Assembly: GCA_030248295.1 (NCBI GenBank)
Contig: JASANH010001446.1
Span: forward strand, 620,001-684,000
DNA: 64,000 nucleotides
Direction: 5' to 3'
From: Mesodorylaimus sp. YZB2_4
Taxonomy: Eukaryota; Nematoda; Enoplea; Dorylaimida; Dorylaimidae
Shown: positions 11,169 to 21,714 of the stretch, one piece after another
Position numbering within the stretch: the first letter of the stretch is position 1
Layout of the letters: each line of letters opens with the position of its first letter
Position numbers and translations under genes: made by a program
The notes under the pieces: generated by a model
Seen by the model: the letters and a program-made list of their open reading frames with translations, nothing else
Databases searched by the model: none
Told to the model about the DNA's origin: nothing

Positions 11169-11272
11169 AACGCTGCTGCGCTCCAGAAATAGCAGTATAG
11201 TTCCGAGATTTTGGTGGGGCGAATTTGTTCCACCAAAATCTCGGAGGAGCAACTATTTTGTAGGAGCAGCGT
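11169..11272. repeat. ~100-bp foldback hairpin (MITE-like)
   Basis: AACGCTGCT at 11169 is mirrored by AGCAGCGTT ending at 11272. The inner stem CCGAGATTTTGGTGG (11203-11217) pairs perfectly with 11230-11244 around a 12-nt loop; the outer stem has mismatches. Confidence 0.55.
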
Positions 11273-13958
11273 TTTTTAGTAGTACGAAGTTGGACAGATC
11301 GTTGAGAGATCGTCTCAATAGGCTGTGATTTTTAGTGTTTAAATCTTGCCGCTACGATCGTGAATTTCTGCTCAGAGAATCTCACGATCAGACTTGATGA
11401 GAAGCTGTTTTAACATGGATGAAGTAGATGGCGGCTCTTCGTTTTGAGGCACTTTTTTGCAAAGAGGCAGAAACTGGCAGTGCAACCATTTATCGTGAAG
11501 CAGTTGTGGGTTTTTTAAATGTTCATATACGGGAAATTTTGGGGTAGTGATGAACTAAAGCACAGCCATAGGCATCTTTCGGCAGAACCTACTGCATTAG
11601 TCTTCCTTGAAACATTTCGTCCTTGAAATTTTTGTCAAGATACAGGCAAAAGCCGCGTCACGTGAACTCTACAGTAACTGCAGGCAATGACGGAAAACGT
11701 TCCTAACCTAGCCCAGCTAGACAGGTGCCCAAGTTTACGATATAGTACTTATCACGTTGCTGGTCCAGAATCTGACTCGCCCCAAGTAGGGTAGAATAGG
11801 TCAGGTGACAGATGACATCTTCATCATCTTCTTGCTAACCGTCTCTGGCATCCATTAGTGAGTTCACTAAAACTTCGCAGGGCTCGTCACAAATCTGACA
11901 TTCACGTGCCTTGCCTCAGGACAGGTGCATCCCACTTGTTTAGTCAAGCAAAGTTAGTTTTCAGTTGCGCCATCTTGCATCAACATTTGTATGTCTGTTT
12001 TCGCTTGGCCTACAATGTCTGGTTGCCACGCACTGAGTGGGCGGTCTATACTTGTTATTGCGCCAGAAGACAACTTCGCCGTCCTCCTCTGCTCTCCTAC
12101 AAAACAGTCAGTTCCCTACATTTCCATGTTTTTCTTTAGCGCGCATTGACACGCTCGGTTCGCATTCGAAGAACTTCTCAGTATTGAACTCGTTGCACTT
12201 GTCCAGCGTTCGTCCAGAGTGTTTACTCGTATCGTATTTTGCCATAGAAGCATCCAAAAACATGTCCACAACGTTCTATTCTTGGTCCATAGCCAGACAA
12301 ATGGATAATGGGTGCTCGAAAGTGTCCCCTTCTATTTCCGATCCTATCCCTCAATTCTGGGGTGATATCGAATTGAGGCCTATGGGACGAAGTCGATCTG
12401 AACAGAACAGATCAACCACTGGCAAAACGGTGGGTGGTCGCTTGGACAGTCAAGCACCAAAGATCAGTGATAAGGTTGTGAGAAATTAAGTGAATGAGTA
12501 TTTGGCAGTGGTTTTCATGTGTTCATTTACTTTCGTTCATGTTTATTTCCATCTTCATGTGATCATGTTTGGGCTGTATTTATCGATCGACTGAGCTTGC
12601 CTGCCAAGTGTGGACGGACTCCAGTAAACATGTACAGTGTGCAACAGCCACGTCGTCTATCTGTGACCTAGATACAAGCTTTTTGCTTCTTCTTAAATCA
12701 AGATCGTGAGCTGGGATTTCGTGAGTATTGCTTCCATCTCTTCCTGGTGACTCTTGCAACTCAGTTACATATAACCTAACCATAAAGCCTAACCAATTTT
12801 TAAGGGAAAATGGATAAAAATACCCCCTAACACTGGCCCGACCAGGGACGTTGAGCCTCCCCGTCATGTCTCTCGTTACTCGCACTTTGTCATCTTTTCT
12901 TGCCTCTTTAATTAATCCAAAGTCCATTTTAGGCGCTGTTTGGTTGTTTGGTATCTGCGTTTGAGTAGATGTATAATAAACTTATATTTTCCCTACGTCT
13001 GGTGACAAACAAGTCGCACGAGTCCCTCCTAAGTTTTGTAGTGTCGCTCGTACACTTGGCACTGGGGGCATGTCGTCCATTTTTAGATCTAGTTTCCGTA
13101 CTTGTCATCTGATGGGCACCACCCGCAGAGACTTTAGAATTGTTCAATAGTCATTTCCTTTCAAAGACGTTTTAAACATCTCGACCCATTTATTCGCTTG
13201 GAAAAGTGCAAAAACGTAAAACTGGATTATAGACTCGTCTGTGTCTGTGTGAAATAAAAAAGACCAGGGTCGCACAGGCTTCCTAGTGCAGTAATTTTAG
13301 ACTATGTTTGGTGCTTTAGGTAACAAATTTCAATAGGCGACGTAATTTTGATTCTATTTTTGACTCGACAAAAGGCAGTTGGAAAATCCATAAAAAATAA
13401 CTTTAAGGATCATGCAGCGGGTGAAAATGCACCATGCAACGCCCTCAAACCGGATTATGTGTCTGCAAATAGTAATTTTGCACTGATGTAAAGTGTAACT
13501 ATGGGTACTCCCAAAATTCGTACCTGTGCTCCCAAAACTTGATGTGCATCCAAGCGAGGTATCAGCACCCACAAGGTGTCAAGCTACCAGCAGCCTTTCA
13601 TCTGAAGAACGCTTTCTGGATATAAAAGAAACAAAAACTAGCTTTTCTTAAGAGACGCGTCTCTATGTAAGTAGTCTAATGCACTTCTTCATAGGAGCTC
13701 TTTAATTTTGTTCAAACGAAAGGCGGTTGGCATCAGTAACAGCCAACAAATGTGTGCGCATACTTTTTCTAACTAAACTAGTTCCGCTTGTCCAAAACTG
13801 GAGCAATGACAAGCTGCCATCAACGACCAGTTCAGCTTTCTTTTTCACGCTTGCGCTCCGGCCCAGGCCCACTACGGATGGCACAGTTCACTTTTCGCTA
13901 GGACGATTCAGGTGGCACGAGCCGAGTGGACGTGGGCTTGCGGATAGAGGTGACTAAA

Positions 13959-15364
13959 ATGAACTCGATCGCTGCTTACTTTCATGATTCGACCTCCCTA
14001 TCGGTCACGTTTACACTAATTGCCTTTTTCCTCCTCCTCACTCCTCCCTGCGCCTCACCAACCGCTCTTCAGTTGAGGAGAAAAAGAGCTGCTTCGGCCA
14101 GGTAGGTGAAATAGGAAAACAGTCTGATGACAGGTACCTACTATAAGTGTTTTTCGTCACCGGGAATTTGCTGATCCAAATAGCACAAACAACGTGTCAG
14201 TTTTTATCATTCCATTTTCAGGCACCGGGCCTTATGCGCTGTCGACATCGTGCGCGCGGCCGAAAATACGGGTAGGCAGCAACTGTGTAACATACACGAC
14301 TATTTCTACGTAGCGCCCATTTACTTGGGTACTCCCCATCAGACAGTATGGGTACAGCTGGATACAGGATCGGCCGACACTTGGGTCTCGTCCAATGAAT
14401 GCCGAAGTCGAAGTTGTCTTCAAGCAGAGCGATTTAATCCGGGAGCATCGTCCACTTTTCACAGGATTGGTCGGAATCGATTCCAGTTTGTCTACGGATT
14501 GGGCGATGCGGTCAGAGGATACCATGGTCGAGATCAGTTGTGTATCGGATCATTTTGCTTAAGAGACCAAGATGTGGGAATAGCCACATTGGTGACCGAC
14601 GAGGATTTGGTCATCGATGGATTAATGGGTAAACTTGAGTGGTGCCAACTTGAATATAGATTTATATCTGCCCCGTCTTTTCAGGCCTCGCCTACCCGGC
14701 GCTGTCTGTCTTCGACAAACCTTTTATGAACTCTTTGGGATCCACCCTAAAGGAATCGATATTTGGGGTCTGGTTTAACAGAAACACTAACGTAGCTGAA
14801 GAAGGAGGCGAGATCACATTTGGATACGCAAATCACGATCGGTACATCGGCTCACTCGAGTACATACCAGTCATCAACAGAACCTACTGGACCGTGCAGC
14901 TCAGTGATGTAGTGCTCGATGACGGAAGAACGGCCAGAAGTGTTGGTTGTCCCAGTGGCAAGTGCAGAGCTGTTTTTGACACTGGCACCAGTTTCATTTT
15001 GGGATCTGGCAACGAGACGGTTCAGCTGGTGAGGGGTTGGCATAACGAAGGTTTGATTCAACGTGACGCTGAGGGAAAATGGAGTTTGAATTGTGTGCAA
15101 ATGGCTCAGTTACCCAGACTCACATTTGTCCTAGGCGGAAAGTCGTTCGTACTCACACCCGAGCAGTATACGTTTACAGAAGACTATGATCGTCCGTGCG
15201 ATCGCAAGTTGGCCATCGACGGTGATGTTAGCGATTTGCCATTTTGGGTACTAGGCGACGCGTTCCTAGGTGCTTATTATACCGTGTTCGATTTTAAGTA
15301 CCATCGGGTCGGATTAGCGAAAGCGAAAACGGCCACCCCCGTCGACATCCCCAGGGCGGGATAA
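13959..15364 (+). CDS. Secreted pepsin-family (A1) aspartic protease 1
   Basis: Three exons (13959-14101, 14222-14628, 14685-15364) give 409 residues with closing phases. Exon 1 encodes a signal peptide (VTFTLIAFFLLLTPPCAS) and a basic, possibly furin-cleaved prosegment (LRRKRAASAR). The mature part begins near LCNIHDYFYVAPIYLGTP. Both catalytic motifs are present: LDTGSADTW and FDTGTSF, with the flap tyrosine in VYGLGD and the C-terminal WVLGDAFLGAYYTVFDF. It lacks a transmembrane tail and is likely a secreted or lysosomal endopeptidase. Compared with cathepsin D it has an extra cysteine in LCN, probably paired with PCDRKLAIDG, a feature shared by the other three paralogues here. Confidence 0.92.
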
Positions 15365-15828
15365 TTGATCATTAGCGAGTAGGGAGCTCGTGTTAGCGAT
15401 TCGTTTTTGCTAGTTATATCTAGGGTCCAGTTGACGAATGGTAGTCATTGTACAGTTTTGAATTTGCGATTGCCATGCGGACTGTCGCCACCGCCATTTT
15501 AATTATTGCTGTATGTTGTAACCTAAATTGCTAGATATGTACACGAGATAGAGAGAATGGCGATCTATAGTGAAACTGAATAATATTGCCACAAAAACCG
15601 TAGCTGTGGGCAAGTACGTAAGAGAGTCTAATTGCTCAGAGCGAACGGGGCACGATGGGGTCTAAATACCGGTATTACATATCGAACATCAAGCTCTCAA
15701 TAATTTCTAATTCCTCACGTCAGATTCAGCTTCATTCACACGCAAAGAGACGGCCGTTAGTTTATTTTCTTCAAGAATTCCTTCACATTTTTTGGCAGAG
15801 TCAGATGATCATTTAACGAACACACCAT

Positions 15829-18432
15829 TCAGGCACCAGCAGATTCGTTCAGCTTGCGATACATGTCTTCGATTTGACTTTTGAAGATTTCTTTCAGCGT
15901 TTGTCGCTTGGACTTCATGGTCGGAGTCAGCATTCCGTTCTCGATCGTGAACGGTTCGGGATGCAGGTGCACTTCTTTGACCAGCTCGAAGGACAGCAGA
16001 CCAGCCTTCCTGCCTTCAACCTCCAGATCGGCCAGGATGGCCTTTTTCACTTTCTATAAGAGTTCCCGCATTGCAAGAGATGCTGCATTCACCTGAACGT
16101 ACAGCAGACTGGTCTAATCTAAAAAGCTACCTCGTTCTTGCACAACTCATCCATGCTCCCTTTGACGCCCAGTTCGGCAGCAGCAGCTCCTGGCAGGACC
16201 TCCGGATCTGGGGCAACAATGGCGACCAGACACGATTGCAAGCTGTCACCGTGCACGAAGATTTGCCCAACGAATCGACTTTTCACGAAGACATTCTCCA
16301 GTTTCTCTGGAGCGATGAATTCCCCCTGAAACAGGAATCCTGTCTTTCTGACGTCGACGAAACTGATGGTTTACCTGAGAGAGTTTGAACATGTGTTTTT
16401 TGCGGTCCACCAGTTTCAAGGTGCCTGATTCAGTCCAGCGTCCAACGTCGCCCGTGTGCAGCCACCCGTCGGCGTCCAGTGCCTCGGCGGTCTTTTCAGG
16501 CTCCTTGTAGTAGCCCTTGAACACGTTCTCGCCTTTGATGCACACCTCGCCGATATTGTCTTTCACGAAGTACCCCATATCGGGCACGTCGACCAATTTG
16601 ACTTTGCAACACGGCATCGGTGGTCCGACGTGTTCTAAATTTGAAATGTTGTTAATAACCAGAAAAAGGCCATGTCAGCATAACAGGTAGTCTTACCAGG
16701 TGTGTGGTCTCCCTCAAAGGTCACCGAACAGGCAGCAACGCACTCCGTTTGCCCGTACCCTTCCAGCACGACGCATCCCAAGGCACAGCGAATGAACGTC
16801 AGCGTTTCTCCGCTGACTGGGGCGCTTCCTGTGATTAAGAGGCGTAAGCGACCTCCCATGTTGTTGCGCACTGCCTTGAACACGAAGCGATCCCACAGCG
16901 AGTCGTTGCGGACCACACGTCTGAAACGAGCGTGCCGTGATCGAGAGGCGCGATGATAATTAAAACACTTACTCGCGGAGCTGTTGCGTTTTCGACTCAA
17001 TCGCTTTTCGAATCAGCCATCGCTTCACAAAGTTGCGACGGGTCTGCATCATGACTTTGTCATAGATGCGATTCAGCAGACGGGGCACAACCGGCATCAA
17101 TGTTGGCTTCAGCTCTTGCAGATCTTCCATGAGGAGCTTAATGTCGCCACGGTAAAAACCGACCCGTCCACCGCACATGTAGACCGCAGATTCAATCAAT
17201 CGCTCGAACATGTGCGCCAGAGGAAGGAAAGACATCATGGTGGCGGTTCGATCGATCACGGCGTACTTGAGCACTGACATACCCGTGCAGTCGGCTACCA
17301 CGTTCCCGTGCGTTAGCATAGCACCCTTGGGCGTGCCCGTTGTTCCGCTCGTGTATGAAATAGTACAGAGATCTTCGGGCGTCGGGGGCGTTGGCGCCGG
17401 AGGATTTTCCATCTGAGAGCCATCTTTTTCCAGCTGCAGAAACTGAATGATTTGGACACCAGTCTCTGCAGCTTTCTTCGTCAACTCTTCATCAGCGGCT
17501 TCGATGAGAACCAGCATCTTCAGGGACGGACACTGGTCTCGCTTTGTCAGCAGAGATTGGGCCTTCTTCGGCTTGTCAACCACGACCAGGCTGATTTGAG
17601 CTGCAAAAGGCAGGCGAAATTGCAAGATACGGACAGATCAGTCAGGAAGAGGCTTACCTTGGTTGATAATGTAGGAACAAGCGTCTGGTCCGAGCGTGTC
17701 GTAGAGCGGAACCAGCACCATGTTGTACACGTAGCAAGCCTGTTCCGTTATTATCCACTAAAAGAGCAAAGAGTCGAAGAATACATACTCCCTCACTAGT
17801 GTAAAATATTGAAAGGGAAAGAAAGATACTCTTAGTTACCTCGGGACGATTCTGCGAGTAGATCCCAACGAACGTCGACTGTCCGACCGCCAGTCCTTTC
17901 GACACGAGACCACGAGCGAGTTGCTCGCTTCGAGCGATGGCATCCTTGTAGCTTATCCAGCGATAGGGCATCTTTTTGTCTTCGCTTTCAGCCATCCTCC
18001 ATCCCAAGCATTCCCCACTGGTCGACATCTTCGCTCCACGCCGGATGCCTTCGTACAATGTTGTCACATCGTCATATTGTCGCTTCTGCAACTCGCCAGT
18101 CTCGCCGATGAGAACGGACACGCGGGTTCCTGGCTCGCTCTATATATATATGTACAGTATATAAGACCAATACGACCAATTACGAAAGAATTAAGGCCCA
18201 TATTTTTCCCGGCCTTCTGCTCCCGTACCCTGTTAATGTGGGCCCTCAATGAAAAGCCAAGAAAACTGCAGCTAATATCCCGCAAGCGTCGAGGAGACCC
18301 TGATTCAACATACCTCCAACCTAGTACATTCGAAAGCCTGCTACTTACGGGAAGTTCCACCGTTTGCTTGTTCAAATCGGCGAGCGGGTCGATTTTGAAG
18401 CATCCGTGATGCACGGTCTCCGAGAGGTACAT
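15829..18432 (-). CDS. Long-chain fatty acid-CoA ligase (ACSL1/5/6 type)
   Basis: Eight exons (18349-18432, 17840-18139, 17658-17757, 16973-17600, 16697-16920, 16375-16634, 16131-16325, 15829-16053) encode 671 residues, all phases closing. Landmarks in order: YDDVTTLYEGIRRG, the P-loop-like YTSGTTGTPKGAMLTHGN, FLPLAHMFERLIES, the gate region PVVPRLLNRIYDKV, LEGYGQTECVA and the FACS signature DGWLHTGDVGRWTESGTLK with DRKKHMFKL. The enzyme activates long-chain fatty acids to acyl-CoA with ATP for lipid synthesis or beta-oxidation, normally at ER, mitochondrial or peroxisomal membranes. The model starts at MYLSETVHH, only about 28 residues before the first shared region, so the usual N-terminal membrane anchor is missing or in an unfound upstream exon. 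Confidence 0.93.
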
Positions 18433-18671
18433 TTTCACGATTCGAAAATTGCTACCCTACTTGGCCGATCCGCCCTACGATTCGAGTAAATGCGCGTTTT
18501 ATTGCAGAGGTTCGACAAGAGGAGAGCACAAACCCAACTACTCGCTGTTCAAGACAGTCTAGTAATGATCAGCATAATGACGAGCCAAACAAAAAGGCAG
18601 TGAAAATGTAAAGTAAGTCATTCTTGTAGTCAATTCTCGTAAAGCGGCGATCAGCACAGCTGAGGCACCAA

Positions 18672-18798
18672 GGGCCAATTTCACAATCGCCATGTCGACA
18701 TGTCCTAAATATTAGGACACCGTAAGTCCTATCTTAAATCATTGCGATTTGATCGTCCTAACATTAGGACATGTCCTAGCTGATTGTGAAACTGGCCC
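18672..18798. mobile_element. 127-bp MITE, PIF/Harbinger-like
   Basis: Terminal inverted repeats GGGCCAATTTCACAATC and GATTGTGAAACTGGCCC bound the element, and CAA directly flanks both ends (18669-18671, 18799-18801). Inside, GTCCTAA.ATTAGGAC palindromes recur. A 3-bp duplication and GGGCC termini fit PIF/Harbinger MITEs; the superfamily is inferred. It has no coding capacity. Confidence 0.7.
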
Positions 18799-18940
18799 CA
18801 AGGCACTATTTGCCTGTAAGCGCTAGGCGGTGGCAGCCCAAGCAGGTCCCTCTGCTGGATAAACATTCATTCTAACAGATACAGAAAGGGCAATTTTTAT
18901 TCTTTATACAAACTTATGGACTCAATGACGAAACAAGATC

Positions 18941-20191
18941 TTATCTCCCTTGGCCACGAAAAAAAGCACCAGGACTTGGCGGTGGCTTTGTTCCAATCAA
19001 TGATGGTTTGAATGACTGAGCGAATCCAACTCGGTTATTACCAAAATCGAAGACAGTGTAGTACTTTCCTAGAAAAGCTCCGCCTAATACCCAAAATTCA
19101 ACATCTTGTACATGCCCATCGATGGCTAACTTCCTATCACAAGGGGCAAAGGCATCTTCAGCCAATGTATAGTCTTCGGGCGTCAACGTATAAACGCGTT
19201 TGCTCAAAGTGAACACCAGATTTGGCAATTGTCTCATGGTACGACAATCCAGACTCCACTTCATATTCTTGTCTAGATAAATTAAACCCTGCCTGTGCCA
19301 TTTCGCGATCAGGCTGGCTGTTGCGTTATTGGGTCCAATAATGAAACTAGTAGCAGTGTCTATTATGGCCGTACAAGGATGTGGGCACGCGTTTAATTTT
19401 TCGATAGCACCAGAATTCAAATCGCTTAAATACGTATCTTCCACATGAATGGTCCAAAATGTTTGATTGACGACAGGCACGTAACTGATCTGACCAAGGT
19501 ATCGTTCAGTATTTGTGTAACCGAACGTGATTTCCCCACCTTCCGCTAAAGGATCGGTATCACGATTGATCCACACCGCAAAGAGGGGTTTGTCCAACAA
19601 AGGTCGTATTCGCCCAATAAAGGAGGATCCGAAAATGGATAACTTTGGATAAGCTAGCCCAAGCAGTCCGTCAATGAATGCATTGCCTTGATTGACGGAA
19701 GTGGCGGCAGCGAAGTCCATATTTCGCACACATAATTCGCCCATACAAATCTTATCTTCTGCTCTATAGCCTTGCATGGTGGTGGTGGTCTCGCCGACCC
19801 CATAAACTGATTTCAAACGTTCATTCTTTGATTGGAAGGTTAAGGAAAGACTGGGCTCAAATCGTGGGAATACCAAGCAGGTCGTTGTTCGACAACCGCT
19901 AGTCATGATCCACGAATCGGCGGAGCCAGTATCGAAGTCTAGCCATAGTATTTGTTCAGGCTCCCCAACTTGAACTGGTCCCACATAGGCGTAATCATGG
20001 AGGTTGCATAAATGTTCTACTCCGCGTCCAGGTGGCCTATTTTCGGGGTCGACCACACAATGATGACGATAATGAGGATGGAATTGTCGTTTTTTGATGC
20101 GTCTTTGCAAGGTCATTTTGTAAGAACAAGTGAGATCAAAAAATGCAAAAGTGATAATTATAACGTTAAGATACGCCAAGGAGCAATACAT
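18941..20191 (-). CDS. Secreted pepsin-family aspartic protease 2, altered second active site
   Basis: Intronless frame of 416 residues. Residues 1-24 form a signal peptide (VIIITFAFFDLTCS), followed by a basic prosegment (RRIKKR) and LCNLHDYAYVGPVQVGEP. The first catalytic motif is normal (DFDTGSADSW, residues 87-90). The second reads IIDTATSF (278-282), with the invariant Gly of DTG replaced by Ala, and the later LGD becomes LGG. The Asp and Thr are kept, so loss of activity is possible but not proven. Closest local relative is the 13959-15364 protein (shared EGGEITFGY, CDRKLAIDG, KYYTVFDF). The absence of introns against two in that paralogue suggests retroposition or intron loss. Confidence 0.88.
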   Translation of the reverse strand: MYCSLAYLNVIIITFAFFDLTCSYKMTLQRRIKKRQFHPHYRHHCVVDPENRPPGRGVEHLCNLHDYAYVGPVQVGEPEQILWLDFDTGSADSWIMTSGCRTTTCLVFPRFEPSLSLTFQSKNERLKSVYGVGETTTTMQGYRAEDKICMGELCVRNMDFAAATSVNQGNAFIDGLLGLAYPKLSIFGSSFIGRIRPLLDKPLFAVWINRDTDPLAEGGEITFGYTNTERYLGQISYVPVVNQTFWTIHVEDTYLSDLNSGAIEKLNACPHPCTAIIDTATSFIIGPNNATASLIAKWHRQGLIYLDKNMKWSLDCRTMRQLPNLVFTLSKRVYTLTPEDYTLAEDAFAPCDRKLAIDGHVQDVEFWVLGGAFLGKYYTVFDFGNNRVGFAQSFKPSLIGTKPPPSPGAFFRGQGR

Positions 20192-21714
20192 TTTGACACT
20201 CGTTTTTGCATAAGCAATGCCAAAAATACGTGCCTACAGAAAGGAGACTAGTGTGAGCATGCCGTAGAACAGCCTTGCTCTTCTTCGAGCGCATTGCCAT
20301 TCTAAGGCCAAGACCCATTTCCGGTTTGTGGAACAGGTTTTCGTGACCAACCCTGTTCCCTTTAAAACAGTCACCTTCGATAAGAAAAATAGTTTTATGC
20401 CATCGTCCTCATTTATCCCACTGGTCACCAAACGGCGGCGGTACGTAAGCGTAATAGGATGGCCCCTACTGTCATTTTGAAGTTCGTCCTTGTTTTTCTA
20501 TGATCAGAAATGGGGCCTACAAAAGTCGTCATCAGTCGATCGGGTGGCACACGGGTACTTGAATCATTTATCATGTGGACCAAGGCGACTCGCGTATTTG
20601 ACATCACCCTATTCCGCTTAGTGCTGTCCCCTTTGCACGGCCAGATTATCTAGAAATAGCACACCTTGCTGACTTCTTTCGCATTTACCCAGATACTCCA
20701 ACCGGCACTACTAATTTATGTTAGTCCCAGTAAATTTTTTTGCAAGTTTTTCTCAAATTCAATCGAGTAGGGACGCCGAGCGCGTTGTCAGCCTCAACGC
20801 AACTAGGGATGTGTGTACTGCAGAGGAAATTAAAAAAACAACGGCATACTCGTGAAAGGTTTCCAATGATTGAAGTACTGTAGGGTGATAGAACGAGTAG
20901 AAATAGTATTTTACTATGAGAACCGAAGACCAGCTGCCAGACTGCGAATGCTCTGATTTCTTCCTGATTACGCAAATACTTTTGCCTTTGCATGCTACGC
21001 AATATCATCCGTTGTGCTCAGTTAGAGGCGGTCTATTTTCAAAAATCAAATATCGTAAAACAGATTTCAAATGGCATTGAGCATTTGCGCAGGTTCCATT
21101 TACATCATGCACGCACCAACACGAGTAAAGATTTCGGCTGGCCTAAAATTGCAGACGCCTATGTCAATGGCGTCGAATGAAATTCGAGCCAGGATCATAC
21201 AATTGGTCCGTTGAAAAATCTGAGTACAATACACAGCAGCGACCTATGTTACACCCGTGTACCCTCTAAAGTATACAAGGGATGCCGGGTGTGGAATCAC
21301 CGCAGCATATAACCGCATATGGTGGCTGTAACCGGTTTCTTCGAAATTTCTGAGCCAAGGACGTCGCGTACTTTTGGCCTTGCATGGGCATGATCACAAT
21401 ATGGAAAGACGGCAATAGGCACGAGTCCATCTTCGCCCCTCTAATTCCAATGCTGTCTAGTTACAGGAGCGGGTAGGCGGTGTTTACTGCCTGTAGAATG
21501 AGTAGTTCTTTTCTGAACTCAGACGCACCCCTTTCTACTTCTAGTATTGTACTAGTTTCGCAACCGTGCACACCAATGATCACACGCCAAAGAGAATACG
21601 TTGGGCGTGTACGACTCACGCACCCGAGATTACTCCAACTCGGTCATCGTCCAAGACTTCGCTTCGTCATCCTTTTTCCAGCCATCGGTCACTCGGCGGA
21701 CTGACTACCCGAAT
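20192..21714. other. Shared upstream region between proteases 2 and 3
   Basis: About 1.5 kb between two divergent protease genes. No exon is recognised; the short frames lack domain features. It should hold both promoters. Confidence 0.35.

Larger units (their letters stand above)
10393..13958. other. Long gene-poor stretch
   Basis: Holds a SINE 3' fragment (10745-10831) and a hairpin element (11169-11272). The longest frames (12037-12489 +, 12580-12927 -) lack recognisable domains and overlap frames on the other strand. Nothing coding can be supported. Confidence 0.35.

Noticed and set aside
12037-12489. 150-codon plus-strand frame
   Set aside because: Ser-rich, no domain, no signal peptide; not distinguishable from chance.
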